In this document: positions 22,315 through 33,132 of the stretch, one piece after another
Numbering within the stretch: position 1 is the first letter of the stretch
How the letters are laid out: every line of letters begins with the position of its first letter
DNA from: Isoetes taiwanensis
Lineage: Eukaryota > Streptophyta > Lycopodiopsida > Isoetales > Isoetaceae
Assembly (NCBI GenBank): GCA_021234155.1
Contig: JAJEKV010000004.1
Coordinates: forward strand, 22,052,141-22,116,140
Reading direction: 5' to 3'
Length of the DNA stretch: 64,000 nucleotides
Notes under the pieces: model-generated
The model's database searches: none
Told to the model about the DNA's origin: nothing
Seen by the model: the letters and a program-made list of their open reading frames with translations, nothing else
Program-made: the position numbers and the translations under genes

Positions 22315-22390
22315 CCAAGGAGTCGAACCTTGGAAAATCCAAATCCCTTAAATCACTTTGAATTGGAGCCTCTAACTTAAATGTGGGACC
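22315..22390 (-). repeat. Possible tRNA-derived (SINE-like) scrap
   Basis: The minus strand contains CCAAGGTTCGACTCCTTGG, a good pol III B-box in a T-arm-like stem (22315-22333). A weak A-box-like sequence (AAGTTAGAGGCTCC) lies upstream on that strand. No complete tRNA cloverleaf can be drawn. Confidence 0.2.
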
Positions 22391-25360
22391 AATTTCATCC
22401 TTTTTATGACATTGAAAGGAATTCTCTGAAGTTCATTTTAGTGCCGTTTTATCTTGATTCCGTGCCAAATAATTCATCTCTTCATTTAAATTTTTTGCAG
22501 ATTGGTTTTATCGATTGATAGATGCTTGAAGTTGACATCCATTCTAAAACTTAATCTCTTACGGAAAAGGCATGTAATATCGGTCGATCGAATGAGAAGG
22601 CATGCCCTAGATTTGTTCCTCACGGATCCACCCACGCAAGCATGAAAAATGATAAAAAAAGCTTTCCTTTAAAACATGTGCAAAGATGAGAACCCAAAAA
22701 GTTACCTAAGCATTTGTTAGTTCTTCTTGATTCTTAATCTGCTCCTGAAAACATGAGTTGTCCTTTCCCTTCTTTCCTCTATCTGAATTCATTCTCCAAG
22801 AGAGACATAGTTAGAATATGTCTCTCCTACTAGGATGCAAGGTAGGTAATACTACTATGTCACTGCATTTTACAGTAAAATTAATCTAAAACTGAAATTT
22901 TTTGCATTTAATCTACTACAGACCAAATTGGAACTTAAGGATGAAGGACTAATCCTGAAAACCAAGAGCATTGCATCTGCATTGAATAGACAAAAAAACA
23001 CAAAAAACATGGCGATTTGAGAGAAGGAATGAAGTCTAACAAATTGCGGTGCAAGCATCGATTCACATTACGCGTATTCATAGAATCAAAAGAGACACCA
23101 CGATTTTTCTAATGCTTTGCGACTAGTTACATAACAACTATAAGCTAACATATCGATGCCTGCAACATTCAGAGAACAAGAAAGCATGATAGGTTTTGGA
23201 TTAACCTAAAATAGGAGCGTGCAGGGAAATATGGAGATCCATTGTGCGGAAACCACGAGCTATGTCCAGATTTGCAATCGGCTATTCAGCGACTTCAGAA
23301 AAGCTGCTATTGCCAGTTTTAATCTCCATCGCCATCCCCTACCCGCAAGTTCGAGAAGAAGGGGAAAATCATTTTGCTCCAGCACCGCAAAGCAACATGA
23401 AAGATGAAAAACTCTAAAAATGAAAACCCTAAAATGGTACATTGAAAAAAGAACCCTAAAATGACAAGGTTGCGTGAGGCGGGTTCACAAAAAACTACCT
23501 TATCTACGTGACAATAGCAAATGCCATGGAGCGATACCATCTTGAATCCAATTCAGACAAGCGACGTTCTAAATTTATGGATGGTGTTAAAACCCATTGG
23601 CATTATCTTGCGCAATTGTGGAGTGGGCAACATGTTACATATGATTTCTTAAGGTTTATGAGGGTATTCGTATGCCTTTTTAGTATAATGCTGATGTCAA
23701 TATATAGGTTTTGCCTTTACAATGGTTTGTGTGTTTGGCAGCCGGTTTAAAAATTTGTTGGACGGCCCGGGAAGGGCTTGGCGTGGAGATGGGTATGGCG
23801 ATGGACATCCTGGCTTCTTTGACGCCGTTGGAGTTGCTGCCATATCTGACCTCTCCAATCTGGGCGTTTTTTCTTTTCTTTTTCTTACCTGATTGGTTTC
23901 GTGGAGGCATAGCATAACTGTTTATTAAGGGCTTCTGTCCAGCTAGGGCTTCATGCCGAATCTTGTCTTCAGCTTCTTTTGAGCTTCTCTTGTCACATGT
24001 CCAGATGGGGCCGCCGCTGCCTTAATGGCGTGACGTTAAAATCTCTTCTTCTTCTTCTTGTTGCCTCTCTTGTTGCTTGCTGATGCTGCCAATTTGGCAA
24101 GGGGTTCAAATCCCCGAGCTGCATTTGCTAACTGTGTTTTTTTGCAGGCGGTGAATGGTAACATACATGCACGTTCTTGTAAATCTATCTAATTTCTACT
24201 TTCCATTTGCATGCATGGTAAGTTAATCAACATTTCTGTAGATTGACATTGTAGAAACATATGTGCTAGGTGTTTTTCCTTGTTATTTAATTCTCCCTGT
24301 TTAATTCATCCTCTGCTATATCTTTTGCACATCTTGTAGCAGTTTGAGTGCTCCACATGTATTAGACTATGCTCTTCTCTGCACAAATATCTACTTCATG
24401 GAAAAGAGAGCTATTTCATAATCTGTGTAATTACATCTGTGATGCAATTATTGTGGCTCCTTGTATGTATTTGCCATATTCACTGTGCTTATTGTTTCTG
24501 CAAGAAGCAGGTATTCTGTATGGGCATGTATGGTATTGTTGCTCCTGTAATTGAAGTGCGTTGATCTTCATGTTTACATCACTCTGTGTAAAGATTCAAT
24601 ATATCTCATGAACCAATCTGCCCTTTCATTATTTGCATGATTGACTTGAGACATTAGTCTATAAACCCTGGTGGCGTGGAAAATGGAGTTTGACCCCATC
24701 TTCTTTCTAGAGGGGCGTCCCGGTTTGCGAGGATATGGCATATCCTATGGTATATGCACGGATCAAGGGCTAGGATGGAGCAGTATTGGGATGGCATATC
24801 CTTGGCAATATTTAGGCGGTGCCAAAATATAAAGTTGGTCAAAATAAAATTCGTGGCAAAATTTTGGCGCTGCGAAATTATAAAGATGGCTCAAAACAAA
24901 ATCACATACGTTCTTTTAGGTAACTTGGCAACCACATCACACATTCTAAGGCCTAATGGAGATCTTTTAAAGCTACACATTCTACTCTAGTGATGTCAAT
25001 TTTGGATTGACAAAGAGCATAAATTCCTTACAATAATGGACTAACTAAACCTTGTCAAAGATGAGGTTATGCTTTTAGCATTTTCCACAAATGTTGACAT
25101 TGGCCACACTTCTACTATTCCTAAAGGCCCTTGCAATTTAGGACTAATTTTTGTCGTAACTATGTTTGGTGTGAGGGGGTGAAAGCATTCACACTGCGAT
25201 GATACTTTTATCAATATGTAGCATAATAACTTGAGGAGTTCGAGGGGGTTTAATATAGATGCATAAATCACTATCCCTGAGACCATAGACTATACCCTTA
25301 AAACAATTTAATAGGTTATTATTAAAAGAAAAGAAAAACATAAATACAAGTGAGAAAAAA
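22391..25360. other. Anonymous sequence
   Basis: No gene is recognised. A tRNA T-arm-like palindrome GGGGTTCAAATCCCC occurs at 24101-24115 without a convincing A-box. A short TTC run lies at 24045-24060. Overlapping ORFs on both strands near 23500-23920 are unrecognised. Confidence 0.4.
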
Positions 25361-25450
25361 AGCATGCTAGTCTGTTGATTGCATTGGTTAATGCATTCAT
25401 AACAGGATATTGAATTATTTTGGTAGAGGTTCGAGTCTCTGTATCTCAAT
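25361..25450 (+). repeat. tRNA-like / SINE head candidate
   Basis: GCATTGGTTAATGC (25381-25394) resembles a tRNA D-arm. AGAGGTTCGAGTCTCT (25425-25440) is a well-formed T-arm with a B-box, at plausible spacing. No acceptor stem pairs, so this is a tRNA relic or SINE head rather than a tRNA gene. A phrase with CCAAAACCTTAGGCGAAC follows twice (about 25456 and 25504). Confidence 0.3.
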
Positions 25451-25540
25451 TACTAAAACCTTAGGCGAACTCGTATAGAGATGAGTCCCAGTATTTCATA
25501 TTCCAAAACCTTAGGCGAACATGTATTCAATATTTCAAAA

Positions 25541-27693
25541 TTATAGGCACCCCCAGTCATAAATGACCATAACTGAAACAAGAGGCAGCAAGAGGCCCCA
25601 ACATACGATCTAGGTCGTAGGATGGACAGATCCGACGAATGATGTAGTCCAGGGTGCACCTCGTTTAGAATAATGTTTATACATATGCTAGAGTATCATT
25701 CTTTGCCATAAATACGCTAGAGTATCATTCTCTGCCATAAAATGTTTCGATAATTAAATTATGAAATCTAAGATGCTGATACCTTATTCTCAGTTGTAAT
25801 AGAATAGAGATAATAAACTAAATCAAAGTACATTTGAGGAATGATCTTAAGCTGCAAGCAATTGAAACTCGAACCTTGTTCTAAAACAATACAAAAAAGT
25901 AAGCATGAGACATGATCTTGAGCTAGCTTACCGCTCACTGTTATGAGTCAAATGGACAACTTTAGGTTGTCATCTTTTCTCAAAGTATGCGTGTTGTAGT
26001 CTATATGGTAGCAATAAGAAAAATTGGATGATCACAAATTGACTTTAGTACTCCACATTATAAGCTTTTTTCATTTTTCTCTTCAAATAGAACTTACGGT
26101 ACTATGAATTGATCAAACGGAGCTAATATAAGAGTGTGGATCTCTGGATCTAAAAGGAACCCTTGTGGCATCTCCAACATTGCATCTAGAAAATGGATTC
26201 TTGTAAGTTGCTTTCTCTATGTCAATGATTGTGGCTCAAGAAGAATTAGGGGCATTGTTATTTACAAACAACATGCCAATGCAAGTACTTTTGCTCAGAA
26301 GAGTTGTTTTTGAAGAACCGCATTTTGATTATCTTCAATAAAGTTGAAGCGCGTGTGTTGTCATATCTATTACTTCCATCACTAGTAGAGTTTGAACTCA
26401 AGATTCTTACAAATGGCAGTTTGTATTTGGACAATTTGCTATAATATGAAGGTATTTTGGTAGTTTGCAACAAACATAAGATAGATAGAAGAGAAAGCAA
26501 AATAACCCACCAAACATTGCCAGGTTATGATGAAAAAACTATGGAAATATATAGAATTGAAACCTCTAAAACATTTTTCATGAGACTCTTGGCCACCGGA
26601 TAAAGCTTAGAAATACCGCACTTGGAACATCAAAAAAAGGAGAACAACGTGTTGTAATTGGACCTATGCTTGTACCTTTCCCTAATTTGGACCCATAGTG
26701 TGCAATCTTGTGTTCTAGTGCCAGAAGAATAGATAGTGTGCAATGGGACATGCATCTTTTAAGAATGTAAGATGAACACCATGGGTGTTTGTTGGACCCA
26801 TATGGACATATGGATTTGTGCAATTCTAGTATGTTCAAGAAAATGATTCTGGTCTTCGTGAATGATAAAGATCAATTCAGTTCAATTCGATTCAATTCTA
26901 TTGTGGTGCAACTCTAGCGTAGAGATGTTGGCTCGGTTTGTACTCAAGCCTGAATAGGCTTAATTAAAGGCGAGCTCACCAATATTTCTACTCAAGTTAA
27001 AGAAGTAGCACCCTTTATGCATATTATAAAGGCTAAGTTGTTAAAGTTATGCAAGTGTTGGAAGCATGCAATCTAAGATATTGGATGGTTGAGAATGAGA
27101 AATTTAATTGTTGTCTACAAATTTTCTTGGCTTTTTATCTTTTTGTGTGGAAATGTTATATCGGCATTTTCTTCATGAAATTGCGCTAAAATTAGAGCAT
27201 GTGCTATAGTAGTTATACTGAAATGATTGATCAAATAATGTCTTATCTTGCCATATCTTTATAATGGTGACCTCTAGTGTAGAAATGTGCCTTGCATAGC
27301 TCATTAACTTGGGGTTCTCCTAATAGCGTTCATTGGTGAAAAATATACTAGATATAACTTCTATGTCCAGATATATTGGGATCAATATACTGAGAAACTT
27401 GTATGCATCTCCTAGCATTCTATTTAGTCTTTGCATATAATGGTCGTTAAAAGTTTTCTTGGCAAGTGAGGCCTTATGAATTGCACAAATATTACAAATA
27501 GTCTAAGCGTGATGTAGGTTTATAAGATGTCATTACTCTTAGCTTTGCTCGTCAAAACCCAATTATCTCTAAATGGCGACCCCACAACAATTATAATAAT
27601 AATATATAATTTGGATATTTACTAGTTAATACTCGAAACTATGCTCAAAATCAGTAGCGATTAAAAGTGTTGAAATAAGTTTATAGTAATGGC
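25541..27693. other. Anonymous AT-rich sequence
   Basis: I see no gene or element boundary. A short duplication, GCTAGAGTATCATTCT..GCCATAAA, occurs near 25688 and 25727. Confidence 0.4.
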
Positions 27694-27781
27694 AATAGAA
27701 TAGAATAGAATAGAATAGAATAGAATAGAATAGAATAGAATAGAATAGAATAGAATAGAATAGAATAGAATAGAATAGAAA
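27694..27781. repeat. Pentanucleotide microsatellite (AATAG)n
   Basis: About 17 perfect units over 88 bp. Two low-complexity minus-strand ORFs at 27661-27866 are only translations of this repeat. Confidence 0.98.
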
Positions 27782-29435
27782 TAATAACAACCATAATTAA
27801 CTTGTATTGACAAGAATGGTAAATAACTATGTAGAAAAACCATAACACACTTGTAAAATCGAACATGGTTTTTGAGTCAGCTAAGAAAATTGGAGAGCAT
27901 TAAAACTGTGTTAAAAAAAAACTTACATGATAATGATAACTAGTATGTGAAATCACCCTAAATTATAATATTACAATATGCTTAAAAACCACCTCCTAAA
28001 TTAGTGATAATTTCAAGAAACCAGTGTAAGATACAAAATTGGGATAAGAACTATGATCAAGGTAGCATTGATTTCACAAAAGCATAGAAGGTACATGGTT
28101 GTTATTGACATTATGAATTGTTTGTATAAAAAACTGCACGTATAGTGGTTTTCGTAGTGATTACTAATGCAAATTAATTTTTGGGGGCCTTGTGGTGGGC
28201 CGGAGGTTGGATGCCAGAAGGGTGCACAAACGTGCACCACTGCCATTCCCAAGGCAGAAGCGACTGGGGTCACCGATTCTTGGCATGCCTAAGGCTGAGC
28301 ATAGGAGTTCCTGTTTCGCTTGGAGTATGGCAGAGTACAAATGCTTCATGTTCTTCTCCGGAGGTTTTGCTGGTAAGAAAGATGAGACTTCTGACATGTT
28401 TTTCAGTCTGTGGAATTCTGCAGAAGGAATCAGTTATGGAAGGGTTTGACACAGCACTCAGGCATGTGCTGCCACACTCACTGCGGTTTCTCAAGGCTTG
28501 CACTCACCGCAGCTTGGGCCCAGCCAGAGGTTTTTCCCTTTTCTATATGATCTTGGTATGCATTCTCTTCATTGGCTTCTGTATTGCGTGTCTTAGGCTC
28601 ATCAGTTTTTCAAGAGGATTGTGAACAGAGATACTCTCTAGAGGGCGGTACTGTGCATCTTGGCACTTGTTATGTGCTTTCTTGGTTAGTTCATCCTTAA
28701 TCACTCTTTGTGCTTCTTGCTCGCCCCATCCTGGCTGGGGAAGTTTGGCGACTAAATCTGTGCTAGGTTTGTGCTATTGTCATTGAAGTGAGACTTCCAA
28801 GCAGACATTTCAGGGCGGGAGACTTGGAGTGTCTCATTGCTGCTTGAGGAAGCTGAGCTCTAATGAGTCAAGAGCCCATGTAAGGGTAGCAGCGATGTGG
28901 CTAAGTAGGTAGACCACCCTTCGGGGAGGCCTGATCCTTCACCATTTTCGGGAGAAGAAGTGGAGGCTACCTCCCTTAGTACATGCAGGAAAAGTGAGGG
29001 AAACTCCATCTAGTACCTTGAAATAGGTTTGATTTCTGGCCAAGTTAATGCGCAGGAATGAAGCTTGCTTGTCTGCCTCTGCTATGCTTGCATCTTACGG
29101 GGCTGGAACTTAGGTGCTTCTTGATCCATCATTTAACAGGTAGTCTTTTTTTGGTGCCAATTGAATAGGGCTGATCAGTTTTTTGGCTAAACTTGAGCAT
29201 ATGCGCTTTAAATCTTAATCTGGTCTTCAGGATGACAACAACTATATGGCACTAGGGCTGATGTGAAGGATTCAAGAAAGTGAGGAATCTTGCTCCTGTA
29301 GTACAGCTTAGAGCGGGAAGAGGGTGACTTCTTTCTCTAGTACCGCACAAAAGCACAATTTCATTAATTATGGACAATACCTGAATTTATGGACCATTTT
29401 TTAGTACATTTGGATGAATGACTCATTTTCATACA
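27782..29435. other. Anonymous sequence before the DUF7869-type element
   Basis: A 147-codon plus-strand ORF at 28181-28624 and overlapping frames on both strands match nothing I know. The 28640-29350 part probably belongs to the decayed minus-strand transposon that follows, as its 3' region, but I cannot read a domain there. Confidence 0.35.
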
Positions 29436-29867
29436 CTAGTTGACATCCCCTGCGAGTGCTGCATATGCCTCAGCAGCATGCACGGGTATCTTAATAGTAT
29501 TAGGTATCTTCTTCTTGTTTGATGGCTCCCAAGCGTAGTCGATAGTCTCCACTTCTATGCGGTCACTTGCAGTTGTTGGCCTCCATCTCTTCTTCCAGCA
29601 ATTGGCATAATTAGCTGGGTAGACTTGGTTCCTCACTGGGATTGGCTCCCACCAAGTCACCAGAATAGTCTCAAAGTTCTCCTTCTTATCATCCATTTGT
29701 GGGTCCTCAGTAGCTAGGCCCACCCAAGTTGGGCACAACTCATCATCAGGGCGTGCCATAATAAACATACCTTTCTTCAAATCTTTGTATGGGTTGAATT
29801 CCGGTACAGGTTTGTCCTTCCAGGGGCCGACATAAGGAGGAGTGATAGTAACAATTGGCTCCACCAC
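29436..29867 (-). pseudogene. C-terminal domain of a DUF7869-type transposon protein
   Basis: The 143-codon frame holds KGMFIMARPDDE, PTWVGLA, VTWWEPIPV and YANCWKKRWRP. From memory, similar stretches follow the DUF7869 core in a family of plant transposon-derived proteins, where this region looks like a small chromatin-reader fold. It lies downstream of a matching core on the same strand. The frame is open but upstream parts are heavily broken, so it is not functional. Assignment rests on pattern memory only. Confidence 0.45.
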
Positions 29868-30499
29868 TCTGACTACATGAGGTGGAGCTTGTGCTACCTA
29901 ATGCGTGGCGAAGTCATTATAAGTGCCTTCGTCGCTGGCGATGTTCGAGTTCTTGCGGGAGTTTCATCCAATATTCAATCGTGGCGTGAAGCTGTGCGAG
30001 GTAGTTGGCGGTTTACGGAGCACCTTTGTTAGGCGTTGAACAAGCAACCCAATGCAATATATGCTTGTGGATCTTGTTTATGGCGAGGCCAAGGTCCTTC
30101 CCGATTTCTTGGGAGGAAGCGGACTTAGGATATCAATTGGCATCATGGGCTTCCGTCCTCTTTTTCTTTCCACATCTTTATTATTCCCGTGAGGCAACCA
30201 ATCCGGGTAAGTGGGTCTAGTTTTTGTAATACATGGTGGCCAATCACCATTCATAGCGAATCTGAAAGTTAGAGGGGTGGTATGACTGTCAATCTATCAT
30301 CCCCATCTGGTATGTAGCCTTCTATAAAACCCTTCCAATCAGGAACTTTGTCAACAACATAGGGACACGGGTGTATTCAAGTTGCATTTGTGGAATTCAT
30401 ACGATGGTTACGGCATTGTGAGCACCTCGCCTTCTTTAAAGATGTAGAGAAGTTACCAAACAAGGCATCGATATCATCATGTGTGTGGCCAGGGCATCA

Positions 30500-31110
30500 T
30501 GAACCCTAGCTCAATCTCTTCAAACACACCAAGATATACTAGGTAAGAAAGATAGGAGAAGACATACCTATTCTTGTTCGTCGGATCGTTGTCGGTGCAA
30601 ATAAAGTATCTTTGAGAGGCTTCAATGATGGTCCACATTGCTGTGGCAAATTAGCGAGGGTTTTCTTTGGTATTGGATAGTGACAACTTTGACTCCAAAG
30701 GCGTTGTGTGTCGCAATGGGGAGACCCATTTTGGAGCAGATGTTTGAGGCAGCGGCGGTGGCCTCCTGCATACTCGTGCCCCATCTCTAATCTCTTCAAG
30801 ATGCTATTCAAAGAACCTACATGGAAGTTAGAGTCATCGGCCATAAGTCGGGGGCAAAGTTTCCATAGGATCCATTCCCATGACCATGAGTCAATGCACC
30901 CGATCAATGTTGTTTTCAGCTTGTCAAGTCTCGGAGAGACTTCCGCAGTTGTTGCAATTTTGGAATCATTGTTTTGGCTTGATCCATTTTGTCGTGAATA
31001 ATACAAAGATATTGGTAGGGATACGTGGGAGTATAATCTCCACGACCCGATCTTGCGTAATGCGACCACGAGGCTGCTCGATCTATCGCTCTTCTTTCAT
31101 CATGCAACAC
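30500..31110 (-). pseudogene. Core of a DUF7869-type transposon protein, broken
   Basis: Minus-strand frames give YLCIIHDKMDQAKTMIPKLQ, then KTTLIGCID and HGHGNGSYGNFAPDLWP, then DSNFHVGSLNSILKRLE, and IPKKTLANLPQQCGPSLK. These follow the order I know from DUF7869 proteins (a CIIHDKMDH.KT.LP motif, a HGHG motif, then an LP..L.LQ.DNC segment). At least two frame changes occur, near 30930 and 30860, with several stops. The role of the family in transposition is presumed. Confidence 0.5.
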
Positions 31111-31228
31111 CCCCCTCTCTCCTTCATCTTTGGTCTTGATTAACCCGTGCGGATCACCTCACATGTATCGCATTTGGAGAATGCAATTTTCTTTCGCGAT
31201 CTTGGCGTCGGGAAGCTCGCCTCCCGTT

Positions 31229-31712
31229 CTATGAAAACACGTCGGTGATACCTTCTTGCCGGTCAATGCCACAACCTGCATTAACCTCTTCTAGAATCTT
31301 TGGACCGTAAACATTGCGGGCAACTTCGACATTCTCTCTTATCCCCTCCTCGTTTCTCCTGCTGCGGTGGGGCAAGGATTCACCGTTCTCCTTCACGAAC
31401 ATGGAAAACACGGCCTCACATGCCAGCGTCGAGGGCGAGGCTTCAAGGTGCCCCACGGTTACCATGTTGACCTTGCGTCCACCCTCAAGAAATTGGGCCT
31501 TCCATTTCGAGATCGCCGACTTTGAGATCCGAGACCAAGGTACCCGCCCTTTTCAAAGCGAGATTCCCCTGCGGCACCGGTCGTCCCACTCTTCGACCTT
31601 TCATGTTGTTGGCGAACATGTCATAAACAAAAGTAACCCTATCACTTGATTTCATGGCTAGGAATTCCTTTAGCATGTTAACAACTTCATTAGTAGAGAA
31701 CGGCCGCAACAC
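31229..31712 (-). pseudogene. N-terminal fragments of the DUF7869-type protein
   Basis: Two frames separated by a stop read STNEVVNMLKEFLAMKSSDR, FVYDMFANNMKG and later ENGESLPHRSRRNEEGIREN and KILEEVNAGCGIDR. They resemble the N-terminal helical part and the pre-core segment of the same family, in the right order and strand. Further remnants probably continue to about 32280 (a 111-codon frame at 31941-32276), but I cannot place them. Confidence 0.35.
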
Positions 31713-32625
31713 CTATTCTTGCAACACAAGGTCCTCAGAATGGCGGGGATAGCATTACGAGTGGTGAGGCGAGCAAGCTTTGGTGGCCTAACAACCTTCA
31801 CGGGCTGTCGGGGAATGAAAAGTGTAATGTCGTTTCTCATAATTTGGGTGCTTACGATGCTTCACGAGCTCCCCTGGCTGGACACAATATCACGCTTCTG
31901 TTGCGGTCTTTGCGGTCAATATCTCAGAGACCTTTACCCGTTAACACAAAGCGAGATCATTGCTCCATCTCACGAGCATCCCGGCCCGGCACGCAAGCAA
32001 CCACGGCAGCGGATGTTCACTTGAGAAAGGGGAGGGAAACCTTCGATTCTGATACTCCCACAAACTTGAAACCCGGCTGGTCACAAAGCGCATCATCGGG
32101 GCGGTGAAAGATATGAATCCCTTTTCGGCGATAATGGAGTCGCATGAGTGCCATATCTCACAATCCTTTTCAAGAAGGGTATATCTTGTCGCCGGTTGTG
32201 TCTCCTTCCCCACCTCTTTCCATTTGTCTTTTTCTTTGGGGGCGTCATTAGCGAGGCGACTCACGAGCATCTTCACTTCTCGAGCGAATGAGCCCCCGGC
32301 TTACGCTATTGTGCTTGCATCACAGGTTGGCCAAGGAAGGGTATGGTGGCCTTGAACACTTCCTCCACACCCCTCGCTCACTAGTCCATTTGATATCTCC
32401 TTGAAGTGGCATTGTGTCATTTGCCCCACAACTCCCTTTGCTACTAGATGTTCATTAAGGAAGAGATACACAACCTGCACAAGGATTTCGGTAGTGTTAA
32501 AATCGAGTAAGGAAGGCGAGAAAGCATTGCAAATGACACGGGGGGATTCCCATTCAATGGTTACAAGGACAATGAAATTGGCGGGTGCCCTTTTACATTT
32601 GAGGTCTTTAGATTCCCCTTGTGTA

Positions 32626-33132
32626 GGGTTAGTATTGGATGCAGTAAGTCTCACAATGGGTAGAAAAGAAGGTTCTCTCACGAGCAGGCCATATCAGCGC
32701 ACAAATTAGGCCCAATTTGTTCTTGGTGGTAGAAAGAGGCTGTAAAAGTGGCGGACACTCGGCCCTTAATTTAGTTGTCACCAAGAGAAAACACATTGAG
32801 ATCTGATTAGCCCACCGGACGGTTTCGCGTATCGGTCATCTACACAAGGGGACAATGCAGGCGACCGCCCAAGTTGTCCCCTTGTTGCAAAATTAGTGAC
32901 GCCCAATTAGAACGAATGGCTTATATAAGGGTAGTATTGATGCAGTCAGTCTCACAATGGGTACAAAAGAAGGTTGTCGCTCTGAACAGGCCATATCCGC
33001 GCACAAATTGGGCGCCCGCCCAATTTGTTCGTGGTGGTTAAAGAGCTGTAAAGTAGGCGGAACACTTTCGGCCCCTTAATTTATTTGTCACCAAGAAAAC
33101 ACATTCGAGATCTGATTAGCCCACGGGACGGT
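32626..33132. repeat. Direct duplication of about 200 bp
   Basis: Segments 32626-32823 and 32929-33132 match closely, from GGTTAGTATTGGATGCAG through CACAAATT.GGC...CCCAATTTGTTC to GATCTGATTAGCCCAC.GGA. They are separated by 105 bp that includes TTATATAAGG, a TATA-like sequence. They could be paired termini or the 5' non-coding region of the neighbouring element. Confidence 0.8.

Noticed and set aside
22315-22390. A tRNA gene on the minus strand
   Set aside because: The T-arm is good but no acceptor stem, anticodon arm or proper A-box can be drawn; kept only as a SINE-like scrap.
24101-24115. Second tRNA-like B-box (GGGGTTCAAATCCCC)
   Set aside because: No A-box or cloverleaf around it; a palindrome alone is not enough.
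27661-27866. Two 60-codon minus-strand ORFs with FYSILFYSIL repeats
   Set aside because: They only translate the AATAG microsatellite.
28181-28624. 147-codon plus-strand ORF as a membrane protein
   Set aside because: One hydrophobic stretch near the end but no family match, and competing frames on both strands.
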